DNA from: Siphonodentalium dalli
Lineage: Eukaryota > Mollusca > Scaphopoda > Gadilida > Siphonodentaliidae
NCBI GenBank assembly: GCA_032622095.1
Contig: CP136062.1
Span: 11,871,710 to 11,935,709, forward strand
Direction of reading: 5' to 3'
DNA: 64,000 bases
Shown: piece after piece, positions 1-13,300 of the stretch
How the letters are laid out: each line of letters opens with the position of its first letter
Numbering within the stretch: position 1 is the stretch's first letter
Notes under the pieces: model-generated
Database searches by the model: none
Seen by the model: the letters and a program-made list of their open reading frames with translations, nothing else
Told to the model about the DNA's origin: nothing
Made by a program: the position numbers and the translations under genes

Positions 1-511
1 GGGCCGTTCTGTTGGGTAAAGGGTTAATGTGACAACCATTGGCACAGGGCCGTTCTGTTGGGTAAAGGGTTAATGTGACAACCATTGGCACAGGGCCGTT
101 CTGTTGGGTAAAGGGTTAATGTGACAACCAATTCATTGGCACAGGGCCGTTCTGTTGGGTAAAGGGTTAATGTGACAACCATTGGCACAGGGCCGTTCTG
201 TTGGGTAAAGGGTTAATGTGACAACCATTGGCACAGGGCCGTTCTGTTGGGTAAAGGGTTAATGTGACAACCATTGGCACAGGGCCGTTCTGTTGGGTAA
301 AGGGTTAATGTGACAACCAATTCATTGGCACAGGGCCGTTCTGTTGGGTAAAGGGTTAATGTGACAACCATTGGCACAGGGCCGTTCTGTTGGGTAAAGG
401 GTTAATGTGACAACCATTGGCACAGGGCCGTTCTGTTGGGTAAAGGGTTAATGTGACAACCATTGGCACAGGGCCGTTCTGTTGGGTAAAGGGTTAATGT
501 GACAACCAATT
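1..511. repeat. 46-bp tandem repeat (11 copies) derived from a MITE end
   Basis: Eleven tandem copies start at 1, 47, 93, 144, 190, 236, 282, 333, 379, 425 and 471. The unit is 46 bp; copies 3 and 7 are 51 bp through a 5-bp insertion (ATTC plus A). About 36 bp of each unit matches the terminal sequence of the TTAA double-hairpin MITEs at 34987, 41070 and 50802 (GGGCCGTTCTGTTGGGTAAA then GGGTTAA, preceded by ATTGGCACA). The remaining ten bases (TGTGACAACC) look like flank amplified together with that end. The array ends about 57 bp before the SF3A1 acceptor at 568, so it fills the 3' end of the upstream intron, and it runs off the left edge. Confidence 0.95.
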
Positions 512-568
512 GTTTTACAATATTTTGTGAACTGACAGATTATGATTAAATTATTCTCAATTTAACAG

Positions 569-744
569 GACAGCCACCAATGCCGAGACCGCCGTTACCA
601 CCTCCCCCTGGTGGTCTGCCTATGGGAGGTCGCACACAGGCGCCACCTATCATCGTCGTGGAGAAAGATGACGAACCTCCAGCGAAGAAGGCAAGGACGG
701 AAGAGTCGCTGATGCAAGAGGAAGAGTTCCTACGAAAGAACAAG
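569..744 (+). CDS. SF3A1: SF3A1, antepenultimate-but-one exon (proline-rich/NLS linker)
   Basis: This is the first of four C-terminal exons of splicing factor 3A subunit 1. SF3A1 forms the SF3a complex with SF3A2 and SF3A3 in the nuclear U2 snRNP. The acceptor TTTAACAG ends at 568. Two bases complete a split codon, then 58 codons run in frame: a proline/glycine-rich stretch (PRPPLPPPPGGLPMGG), an acidic-basic segment with PPAKKAR (a nuclear-localisation-like patch) and EESLMQEEEFLRKNK, which closely matches the segment preceding the ubiquitin-like domain in animal SF3A1. The exon ends AACAAG|GTTTGT, a weak donor lacking purine-A-G at +3 to +5. The N-terminal SURP domains must lie left of the window. 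The ATG at 580 is internal, not a start. Identification rests on the joined C-terminus across all four exons. Confidence 0.93.
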
Positions 745-879
745 GTTTGTTTGTTAAAGTGCCAAACAGTGCCTCTTTATAAGAACAATGTTTGTTTGTT
801 GAAGGGCCAAAAACTGCCCGTTCATCAGAACAAGGTTTGTTTGTTAAAGTGCCAAAAAGTGCCGGTTCATCAGAACAAT
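738..879 (+). repeat. 45-bp tandem repeat spanning a SF3A1 5' splice junction
   Basis: The heptamer GAACAAG, the last seven exon bases, recurs at 738, 783 (as GAACAAT), 828 and, decayed, at 873, giving an exact 45-bp period. Each unit continues with GTTTGTTTGTT and a shared intron segment (GCCAAA..GTGCC). Copies 1 and 3 keep AAG|GTTTGT; copy 2 has AAT|GTTTGT. Because 45 is divisible by three and no stop intervenes, the reading frame stays open from the exon through the whole array to the stop ending at 972. Use of the donor at 835 instead of 745 would add 30 codons in frame. Confidence 0.9.
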
Positions 880-1244
880 AATGTTTTGTGTGATGCCTTT
901 AATATGCTTGGCCCCTGCATATACGGGGCTTTTGATCAAATCAAATTTTGTAAATGGTGGATCAACAATTAAAGATCTTATTTCTTAAAAATATCACTAA
1001 TAGTACCATTTCGTAAACTTTTGTAAATTTCCCTCTTTATTGATTCAAAACATGGAATCTCAAAAAATCAAGTGTGTGTTTGAATGAGGGGACTAGACCT
1101 GCACTGTCGCGATCAAATCTCATGGGCCTTAAAACACAATGAAATAAGGGAAAAATAATACATCTAATTGCGTGTATGGGTGCTCATGTGACGTAATTGT
1201 CAACTGAATTTTTAAGCCACTTGTTGTATTTTCTTATCTTTCAG

Positions 1245-1346
1245 AGTCCAGTCATATTCAAGGTGGCTGTTCCGAATATACCCGACAAATCTGAATGGAA
1301 ACTCAATGGACAACTCCTCAACTTCACACTGCCGCTCACAGACGCT
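1245..1346 (+). CDS. SF3A1: SF3A1 exon: start of ubiquitin-like domain
   Basis: Acceptor TTTCAG ends at 1244 and donor GCT|GTAAGT begins at 1347. The exon holds 34 complete codons (phase 0 in and out), beginning SPVIFKVAVPNIPDKSEWKL and ending NFTLPLTDA. This is the beta-hairpin and first helix entry of the SF3A1 C-terminal ubiquitin-like fold. In the known protein this domain contacts U1 snRNA stem-loop 4 and links the 5' splice-site and branch-site complexes. The last 26 bases of the exon are the exonic part of the 62-bp minisatellite unit. CTGCCGCTC in the exon stays intact, while most array copies read CTACCACTC. Confidence 0.95.
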
Positions 1347-4300
1347 GTAAGTTTAATATATCCTGTGTACGGGTCTATATATACTTCACACTACCACTCA
1401 CAGACGCTGTAAGTTTAATATATCCTGTGTACTGGTCTATATATACTTCACACTGCCACTCACAGACGCTGTAAGTTTAATATATCCTGTGTACGGGTCT
1501 ATATATACTTCACACTACCACTCACAGACGCTGTAAGTTTAATATATCCTGTGTACGGGTCTATATATACTTCACACTGCCGCTCACAGACGCTGTAAGT
1601 TTAATATATCCTGTGTACGGGTCTATATATACTTCACACTACCACTCACAGATGCTGTAAGTTTAATATATCCTGTGTACGGGTCTATATATACTTCACA
1701 CTGCCACTCACAGACGCTGTAAGTTTAATATATCCTGTGTACGGGTCTATATATACTTCACACTACCACTCACAGACGCTGTAAGTTTAATATATCCTGT
1801 GTACGGGTCTATATATACTTCACACTGCCGCTCACAGACGCTGTAAGTTTAATATATCCTGTGTACGGGTCTATATATACTTCACACTGCCGCTCACAGA
1901 CGCTGTAAGTTTAATATATCCTGTGTACGGGTCTATATATACTTCACACTACCACTCACAGACGCTGTAAGTTTAATATATCCTGTGTACGGGTCTATAT
2001 ATACTTCACACTACCACTCACAGACGCTGTAAGTTTAATATATCCTGTGTACAGGTCTATATATACTTCACACTACCACTCACAGACGCTGTAAGTTTAA
2101 TATATCCTGTGTACGGGTCTATATATACTTCACACTGCCACTCACAGACGCTGTAAGTTTAATATATCCTGTGTACGGGTCTATATATACTTCACACTAC
2201 CACTCACAGACGCTGTAAGTTTAATATATCCTGTGTACGGGTCTATATATACTTCACACTACCACTCACAGACGCTGTAAGTTTAATATATCCTGTGTAC
2301 GGGTCTATATATACTTCACACTACCACTCACAGACGCTGTAAGTTTAATATATCCTGTGTACGGGTCTATATATACTTCACACTACCACTCACAGACGCT
2401 GCAAGTTTAATATATCCTGTGTACGGGTCTATATATACTTCACACTGCCGCTCACAGACGCTGTAAGTTTAATATATCCTGTGTACGGGTCTATATATAC
2501 TTCACACTACCACTCACAGACGCTGCAAGTTTAATATATCCTGTGTACGGGTCTATATATACTTCACACTGCCGCTCACAGACGCTGTAAGTTTAATATA
2601 TCCTGTGTACGGGTCTATATATACTTCACACTACCACTCACAGACGCTGTAAGTTTAATATATCCTGTGTACGGGTCTATATATACTTCACACTACCACT
2701 CACAGATGCTGTAAGTTTAATATATCCTGTGTACTGGTCTATATATACTTCACACTACCACTCACAGACGCTGTAAGTTTAATATATCCTGTGTACTGGT
2801 CTATATATACTTCACACTGCCACTCACAGACGCTGTAAGTTTAATATATCCTGTGTACGGGTCTATATATACTTCACACTACCACTCACAGACGCTGTAA
2901 GTTTAATATATCCTGTGTACGGGTCTATATATACTTCACACTGCCACTCACAGACGCTGTAAGTTTAATATATCCTGTGTACGGGTCTATATATACTTCA
3001 CACTACCACTCACAGACGCTGTAAGTTTAATATATCCTGTGTACTGGTCTATATATACTTCACACTGCCACTCACAGACGCTGTAAGTTTAATATATCCT
3101 GTGTACGGGTCTATATATACTTCACACTACCACTCACAGATGCTGTAAGTTTAATATATCCTGTGTACTGGTCTATATATACTTCACACTACCACTCACA
3201 GACGCTGTAAGTTTAATATATCCTGTGTACGGGTCTCTATATACTTCACACTGCCGCTCACAGACGCTGTAAGTTTAATATATCCTGTGTACGGGTCTAT
3301 ATATACTTCACACTACCACTCACAGACGCTGTAAGTTTAATATATCCTGTGTACTGGTCTATATATACTTCACACTACCACTCACAGACGCTGTAAGTTT
3401 AATATATCCTGTGTACTGGTCTATATATACTTCACACTACCACTCACAGACGCTGTAAGTTTAATATATCCTGTGTACTGGTCTATATATACTTCACACT
3501 GCCGCTCACAGACGCTGTAAGTTTAATATATCCTGTGTACGGGTCTATATATACTTCACACTACCACTCACAGATGCTGTAAGTTTAATATATCCTGTGT
3601 ACGGGTCTATATATACTTCACACTGCCACTCACAGACGCTGTAAGTTTAATATATCCTGTGTACGGGTCTATATATACTTCACACTACCACTCACAGACG
3701 CTGTAAGTTTAATATATCCTGTGTACGGGTCTATATATACTTCACACTACCACTCACAGACGCTGTAAGTTTAATATATCCTGTGTACGGGTCTATATAT
3801 ACTTCACACTACCACTCACAGATGCTGTAAGTTTAATATATCCTGTGTACTGGTCTATATATACTTCACACTACCACTCACAGACGCTGTAAGTTTAATA
3901 TATCCTGTGTACGGGTCTATATATACTTCACACTGCCGCTCACAGACGCTGTAAGTTTAATATATCCTGTGTACGGGTCTATATATACTTCACACTACCA
4001 CTCACAGATGCTGTAAGTTTAATATATCCTGTGTACGGGTCTATATATACTTCACACTACCACTCACAGACGCTGTAAGTTTAATATATCCTGTGTACGG
4101 GTCTATATATACTTCACACTACCACTCACAGACGCTGTAAGTTTAATATATCCTGTGTACTGGTCTATATATACTTCACACTACCACTCACAGACGCTGT
4201 AAGTTTAATATATCCTGTGTACGGGTCTATATATACTTCACACTACCACTCACAGACGCTGTAAGTTTAATATATCCTGTGTACGGGTCTATATATACTT

Positions 4301-7300
4301 CACACTACCACTCACAGACGCTGTAAGTTTAATATATCCTGTGTACGGGTCTATATATACTTCACACTACCACTCACAGACGCTGTAAGTTTAATATAGC
4401 CTGTGTACGGGTCTATATATACTTCACACTACCACTCACAGACGCTGTAAGTTTAATATATCCTGTGTACGGGTCTATATATACTTCACACTACCACTCA
4501 CAGACGCTGTAAGTTTAATATATCCTGTGTACGGGTCTATATATACTTCACACTACCACTCACAGACGCTGTAAGTTTAATATATCCTGTGTACGGGTCT
4601 ATATATACTTCACACTGCCACTCACAGACGCTGTAAGTTTAATATATCCTGTGTACGGGTCTATATATACTTCACACTACCACTCACAGACGCTGTAAGT
4701 TTAATATATCCTGTGTACGGGTCTATATATACTTCACACTGCCGCTCACAGACGCTGTAAGTTTAATATATCCTGTGTACGGGTCTATATATACTTCACA
4801 CTACCACTCACAGACGCTGTAAGTTTAATATATCCTGTGTACTGGTCTATATATACTTCACACTACCACTCACAGACGCTGTAAGTTTAATATATCCTGT
4901 GTACGGGTCTATATATACTTCACACTGCCGCTCACAGACTCTGTAAGTTTAATATATCCTGTGTACGGGTCTATATATACTTCACACTACCACTCACAGA
5001 CGCTGTAAGTTTAATATATCCTGTGTACGGGTCTATATATACTTCACACTGCCGCTCACAGACTCTGTAAGTTTAATATATCCTGTGTACTGGTCTATAT
5101 ATACTTCACACTACCACTCACAGACGCTGTAAGTTTAATATATCCTGTGTACGGGTCTATATATACTTCACACTGCCGCTCACAGACGCTGTAAGTTTAA
5201 TATATCCTGTGTACTGGTCTATATATACTTCACACTACCACTCACAGACGCTGTAAGTTTAATATATCCTGTGTACGGGTCTATATATACTTCACACTGC
5301 CGCTCACAGACGCTGTAAGTTTAATATATCCTGTGTACGGGTCTATATATACTTCACACTGCCACTCACAGACGCTGTAAGTTTAATATATCCTGTGTAC
5401 GGGTCTATATATACTTCACACTACCACTCACAGACGCTGTAAGTTTAATATATCCTGTGTACAGGTCTATATATACTTCACACTACCACTCACAGACGCT
5501 GTAAGTTTAATATATCCTGTGTACGGGTCTATATATACTTCACACTGCCACTCACAGACGCTGTAAGTTTAATATATCCTGTGTACGGGTCTATATATAC
5601 TTCACACTACCACTCACAGACGCTGTAAGTTTAATATATCCTGTGTACGGGTCTATATATACTTCACACTACCACTCACAGACGCTGTAAGTTTAATATA
5701 TCCTGTGTACGGGTCTATATATACTTCACACTACCACTCACAGACGCTGTAAGTTTAATATATCCTGTGTACGGGTCTATATATACTTCACACTACCACT
5801 CACAGACGCTGTAAGTTTAATATATCCTGTGTACGGGTCTATATATACTTCACACTACCACTCACAGATGCTGTAAGTTTAATATATCCTGTGTACGGGT
5901 CTATATATACTTCACACTACCACTCACAGATGCTGTAAGTTTAATATATCCTGTGTACTGGTCTATATATACTTCACACTACCACTCACAGACGCTGTAA
6001 GTTTAATATATCCTGTGTACGGGTCTATATATACTTCACACTGCCACTCACAGACGCTGTAAGTTTAATATATCATGTGTACGGGTCTATATATACTTCA
6101 CACTACCACTCACAGACGCTGTAAGTTTAATATATCCTGTGTACGGGTCTATATATACTTCACACTACCACTCACAGACGCTGTAAGTTTAATATATCCT
6201 GTGTACTGGTCTATATATACTTCACACTGCCACTCACAGACGCTGTAAGTTTAATATATCCTGTGTACGGGTCTATATATACTTCACACTGCCACTCACA
6301 GACGCTGTAAGTTTAATATATCCTGTGTACGGGTCTATATATACTTCACACTACCACTCACAGACGCTGTAAGTTTAATATATCCTGTGTACGGGTCTAT
6401 ATATACTTCACACTGCCACTCACAGACGCTGTAAGTTTAATATATCCTGTGTACGGGTCTATATATACTTCACACTACCACTCACAGATGCTGTAAGTTT
6501 AATATATCCTGTGTACTGGTCTATATATACTTCACACTACCACTCACAGACGCTGTAAGTTTAATATATCCTGTGTACGGGTCTATATATACTTCACACT
6601 GCCGCTCACAGACGCTGTAAGTTTAATATATCCTGTGTACGGGTCTATATATACTTCACACTACCACTCACAGATGCTGTAAGTTTAATATATCCTGTGT
6701 ACGGGTCTATATATACTTCACACTACCACTCACAGACGCTGTAAGTTTAATATATCCTGTGTACGGGTCTATATATACTTCACACTACCACTCACAGACG
6801 CTGTAAGTTTAATATATCCTGTGTACTGGTCTATATATACTTCACACTACCACTCACAGACGCTGTAAGTTTAATATATCCTGTGTACGGGTCTATATAT
6901 ACTTCACACTACCACTCACAGACGCTGTAAGTTTAATATATCCTGTGTACGGGTCTATATATACTTCACACTACCACTCACAGACGCTGTAAGTTTAATA
7001 TATCCTGTGTACGGGTCTATATATACTTCACACTACCACTCACAGACGCTGTAAGTTTAATATAGCCTGTGTACGGGTCTATATATACTTCACACTACCA
7101 CTCACAGACGCTGTAAGTTTAATATATCCTGTGTACGGGTCTATATATACTTCACACTACCACTCACAGACGCTGTAAGTTTAATATATCCTGTGTACGG
7201 GTCTATATATACTTCACACTACCACTCACAGACGCTGTAAGTTTAATATATCCTGTGTACGGGTCTATATATACTTCACACTGCCACTCACAGACGCTGT

Positions 7301-10300
7301 AAGTTTAATATATCCTGTGTACGGGTCTATATATACTTCACACTACCACTCACAGACGCTGTAAGTTTAATATATCCTGTGTACGGGTCTATATATACTT
7401 CACACTGCCGCTCACAGACGCTGTAAGTTTAATATATCCTGTGTACGGGTCTATATATACTTCACACTACCACTCACAGACGCTGTAAGTTTAATATATC
7501 CTGTGTACTGGTCTATATATACTTCACACTACCACTCACAGACGCTGTAAGTTTAATATATCCTGTGTACGGGTCTATATATACTTCACACTGCCGCTCA
7601 CAGACTCTGTAAGTTTAATATATCCTGTGTACGGGTCTATATATACTTCACACTACCACTCACAGACGCTGTAAGTTTAATATATCCTGTGTACGGGTCT
7701 ATATATACTTCACACTGCCGCTCACAGACTCTGTAAGTTTAATATATCCTGTGTACTGGTCTATATATACTTCACACTACCACTCACAGACGCTGTAAGT
7801 TTAATATATCCTGTGTACGGGTCTATATATACTTCACACTGCCGCTCACAGACGCTGTAAGTTTAATATATCCTGTGTACTGGTCTATATATACTTCACA
7901 CTACCACTCACAGACGCTGTAAGTTTAATATATCCTGTGTACGGGTCTATATATACTTCACACTGCCGCTCACAGACGCTGTAAGTTTAATATATCCTGT
8001 GTACGGGTCTATATATACTTCACACTGCCACTCACAGACGCTGTAAGTTTAATATATCCTGTGTACGGGTCTATATATACTTCACACTACCACTCACAGA
8101 CGCTGTAAGTTTAATATATCCTGTGTACAGGTCTATATATACTTCACACTACCACTCACAGACGCTGTAAGTTTAATATATCCTGTGTACGGGTCTATAT
8201 ATACTTCACACTGCCACTCACAGACGCTGTAAGTTTAATATATCCTGTGTACGGGTCTATATATACTTCACACTACCACTCACAGACGCTGTAAGTTTAA
8301 TATATCCTGTGTACGGGTCTATATATACTTCACACTACCACTCACAGACGCTGTAAGTTTAATATATCCTGTGTACGGGTCTATATATACTTCACACTAC
8401 CACTCACAGACGCTGTAAGTTTAATATATCCTGTGTACGGGTCTATATATACTTCACACTACCACTCACAGACGCTGTAAGTTTAATATATCCTGTGTAC
8501 GGGTCTATATATACTTCACACTACCACTCACAGATGCTGTAAGTTTAATATATCCTGTGTACGGGTCTATATATACTTCACACTACCACTCACAGATGCT
8601 GTAAGTTTAATATATCCTGTGTACTGGTCTATATATACTTCACACTACCACTCACAGACGCTGTAAGTTTAATATATCCTGTGTACGGGTCTATATATAC
8701 TTCACACTGCCACTCACAGACGCTGTAAGTTTAATATATCATGTGTACGGGTCTATATATACTTCACACTACCACTCACAGACGCTGTAAGTTTAATATA
8801 TCCTGTGTACGGGTCTATATATACTTCACACTACCACTCACAGACGCTGTAAGTTTAATATATCCTGTGTACTGGTCTATATATACTTCACACTGCCACT
8901 CACAGACGCTGTAAGTTTAATATATCCTGTGTACGGGTCTATATATACTTCACACTGCCACTCACAGACGCTGTAAGTTTAATATATCCTGTGTACGGGT
9001 CTATATATACTTCACACTACCACTCACAGACGCTGTAAGTTTAATATATCCTGTGTACGGGTCTATATATACTTCACACTGCCACTCACAGACGCTGTAA
9101 GTTTAATATATCCTGTGTACGGGTCTATATATACTTCACACTACCACTCACAGACGCTGTAAGTTTAATATATCCTGTGTACGGGTCTATATATACTTCA
9201 CACTACCACTCACAGACGCTGTAAGTTTAATATATCCTGTGTACTGGTCTATATATACTTCACACTACCACTCACAGACGCTGTAAGTTTAATATATCCT
9301 GTGTACGGGTCTATATATACTTCACACTACCACTCACAGACGCTGTAAGTTTAATATATCCTGTGTACGGGTCTATATATACTTCACACTGCCGCTCACA
9401 GACGCTGTAAGTTTAATATATCCTGTGTACGGGTCTATATATACTTCACACTACCACTCACAGACGCTTTAAGTTTAATATATCCTGTGTACTGGTCTAT
9501 ATATACTTCACACTGCCACTCACAGACGCTGTAAGTTTAATATATCCTGTGTACGGGTCTATATATACTTCACACTACCACTCACAGATGCTGTAAGTTT
9601 AATATATCCTGTGTACTGGTCTATATATACTTCACACTACCACTCACAGACGCTGTAAGTTTAATATATCCTGTGTACGGGTCTCTATATACTTCACACT
9701 GCCGCTCACAGACGCTGTAAGTTTAATATATCCTGTGTACGGGTCTATATATACTTCACACTACCACTCACAGACGCTGTAAGTTTAATATATCCTGTGT
9801 ACTGGTCTATATATACTTCACACTACCACTCACAGACGCTGTAAGTTTAATATATCCTGTGTACTGGTCTATATATACTTCACACTACCACTCACAGACG
9901 CTGTAAGTTTAATATATCCTGTGTACTGGTCTATATATACTTCACACTACCACTCACAGACGCTGTAAGTTTAATATATCCTGTGTACGGGTCTATATAT
10001 ACTTCACACTACCACTCACAGTCGCTGTAAGTTTAATATATCCTGTGTACGGGTCTATATATACTTCACACTACCACTCACAGACGCTGTAAGTTTAATA
10101 TATCCTGTGTACTGGTCTATATATACTTCACACTACCACTCACAGTCGCTGTAAGTTTAATATATCCTGTGTACGGGTCTATATATACTTCACACTACCG
10201 CTCACAGACGCTGTAAGTTTAATATATCCTGTGTACGGGTCTATATATACTTCACACTACCACTCACAGATGCTGTAAGTTTAATATATCCTGTGTACGG

Positions 10301-13300
10301 GTCTATATATACTTCACACTGCCACTCACAGACGCTGTAAGTTTAATATATCCTGTGTACGGGTCTATATATACTTCACACTACCACTCACAGACGCTGT
10401 AAGTTTAATATATCCTGTGTACGGGTCTATATATACTTCACACTGCCGCTCACAGACGCTGTAAGTTTAATATATCCTGTGTACGGGTCTATATATACTT
10501 CACACTACCACTCACAGACGCTGTAAGTTTAATATATCCTGTGTACGGGTCTATATATACTTCACACTACCACTCACAGACGCTGTAAGTTTAATATATC
10601 CTGTGTACGGGTCTATATATACTTCACACTACCACTCACAGACGCTGTAAGTTTAATATATCCTGTGTACGGGTCTATATATACTTCACACTACCACTCA
10701 CAGATGCTGTAAGTTTAATATATCCTGTGTACTGGTCTATATATACTTCACACTACCACTCACAGACGCTGTAAGTTTAATATATCCTGTGTACGGGTCT
10801 ATATATACTTCACACTGCCGCTCACAGACGCTGTAAGTTTAATATATCCTGTGTACGGGTCTATATATACTTCACACTACCACTCACAGATGCTGTAAGT
10901 TTAATATATCCTGTGTACGGGTCTATATATACTTCACACTACCACTCACAGATGCTGTAAGTTTAATATATCCTGTGTACGGGTCTATATATACTTCACA
11001 CTACCACTCACAGACGCTGTAAGTTTAATATATCCTGTGTACGGGTCTATATATACTTCACACTGCCGCTCACAGACGCTGTAAGTTTAATATATCCTGT
11101 GTACGGGTCTATATATACTTCACACTACCACTCACAGACGCTGTAAGTTTAATATATCCTGTGTACGGGTCTATATATACTTCACACTACCACTCACAGA
11201 CGCTGTAAGTTTAATATATCCTGTGTACGGGTCTATATATACTTCACACTACCACTCACAGATGCTGTAAGTTTAATATATCCTGTGTACGGGTCTATAT
11301 ATACTTCACACTACCACTCACAGACGCTGTAAGTTTAATATATCCTGTGTACGGGTCTATATATACTTCACACTACCACTCACAGACGCTGTAAGTTTAA
11401 TATAGCCTGTGTACGGGTCTATATATACTTCACACTACCACTCACAGACGCTGTAAGTTTAATATATCCTGTGTACGGGTCTATATATACTTCACACTAC
11501 CACTCACAGACGCTGTAAGTTTAATATATCCTGTGTACGGGTCTATATATACTTCACACTGCCACTCACAGACGCTGTAAGTTTAATATATCCTGTGTAC
11601 GGGTCTATATATACTTCACACTACCACTCACAGACGCTGTAAGTTTAATATATCCTGTGTACGGGTCTATATATACTTCACACTACCACTCACAGACGCT
11701 GTAAGTTTAATATATCCTGTGTACGGGTCTATATATACTTCACACTACCACTCACAGACGCTGTAAGTTTAATATATCCTGTGTACGGGTCTATATATAC
11801 TTCACACTACCACTCACAGACGCTGTAAGTTTAATATATCCTGTGTACGGGTCTATATATACTTCACACTACCACTCACAGACGCTGTAAGTTTAATATA
11901 TCCTGTGTACGGGTCTATATATACTTCACACTACCACTCAGAGACGCTGTAAGTTTAATATATCCTGTGTACGGGTCTATATATACTTCACACTGCCGCT
12001 CACAGATGCTGTAAGTTTAATATATCCTGTGTACGGGTCTATATATACTTCACACTACCACTCACAGACGCTGTAAGTTTAATATATCCTGTGTACTGGT
12101 CTATATATACTTCACACTACCACTCACAGACGCTGTAAGTTTAATATATCCTGTGTACTGGTCTATATATACTTCACACTACCACTCACAGACGCTGTAA
12201 GTTTAATATATCCTGTGTACTGGTCTATATATACTTCACACTGCCGCTCACAGACGCTGTAAGTTTAATATATCCTGTGTACGGGTTTATATATACTTCA
12301 CACTACCACTCACAGACGCTGTAAGTTTAATATATCCTGTGTACGGGTCTATATATACTTCACACTGCCGCTCACAGACGCTGTAAGTTTAATATATCCT
12401 GTGTACGGGTCTATATATACTTCACACTACCACTCACAGATGCTGTAAGTTTAATATATCCTGTGTACGGGTCTATATATACTTCACACTACCACTCACA
12501 GACGCTGTAAGTTTAATATATCCTGTGTACGGGTCTATATATACTTCACACTACCACTCACAGACGCTGTAAGTTTAATATATCATGTGTACGGGTCTAT
12601 ATATACTTCACACTACCACTCACAGACGCTGTAAGTTTAATATATCATGTGTACGGGTCTATATATACTTCACACTACCACTCACAGATGCTGTAAGTTT
12701 AATATATCCTGTGTACTGGTCTATATATACTTCACACTACCACTCACAGATGCTGTAAGTTTAATATATCCTGTGTACGGGTCTATATATACTTCACACT
12801 ACCACTCACAGACGCTGTAAGTTTAATATATCCTGTGTACTGGTCTATATATACTTCACACTACCACTCACAGATGCTGTAAGTTTAATATATCCTGTGT
12901 ACGGGTCTATATATACTTCACACTACCACTCACAGACGCTGTAAGTTTAATATATCCTGTGTACTGGTCTATATATACTTCACACTACCACTCACAGACG
13001 CTGTAAGTTTAATATATCCTGTGTACGGGTCTATATATACTTCACACTACCACTCACAGATGCTGTAAGTTTAATATATCCTGTGTACGGGTCTATATAT
13101 ACTTCACACTACCACTCACAGATGCTGTAAGTTTAATATATCCTGTGTACTGGTCTATATATACTTCACACTACCACTCACAGACGCTGTAAGTTTAATA
13201 TATCCTGTGTACTGGTCTATATATACTTCACACTGCCGCTCACAGACGCTGTAAGTTTAATATATCCTGTGTACGGGTCTATATATACTTCACACTGCCG

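Noticed and set aside
546-743. Opposite-strand frame over the first SF3A1 exon
   Set aside because: It is the antisense shadow of proline-rich coding sequence, with no start context or family match.
580-972. 130-codon open frame starting at ATG 580 as a stand-alone protein
   Set aside because: The first 55 codons are SF3A1 linker sequence continuing an upstream exon; the rest is the stop-free 45-bp intron repeat. The ATG is internal.
1197-1412. Open frame of 71 codons as a separate gene
   Set aside because: It is the SF3A1 exon 1245-1346 read through its flanking introns and into the first repeat units.
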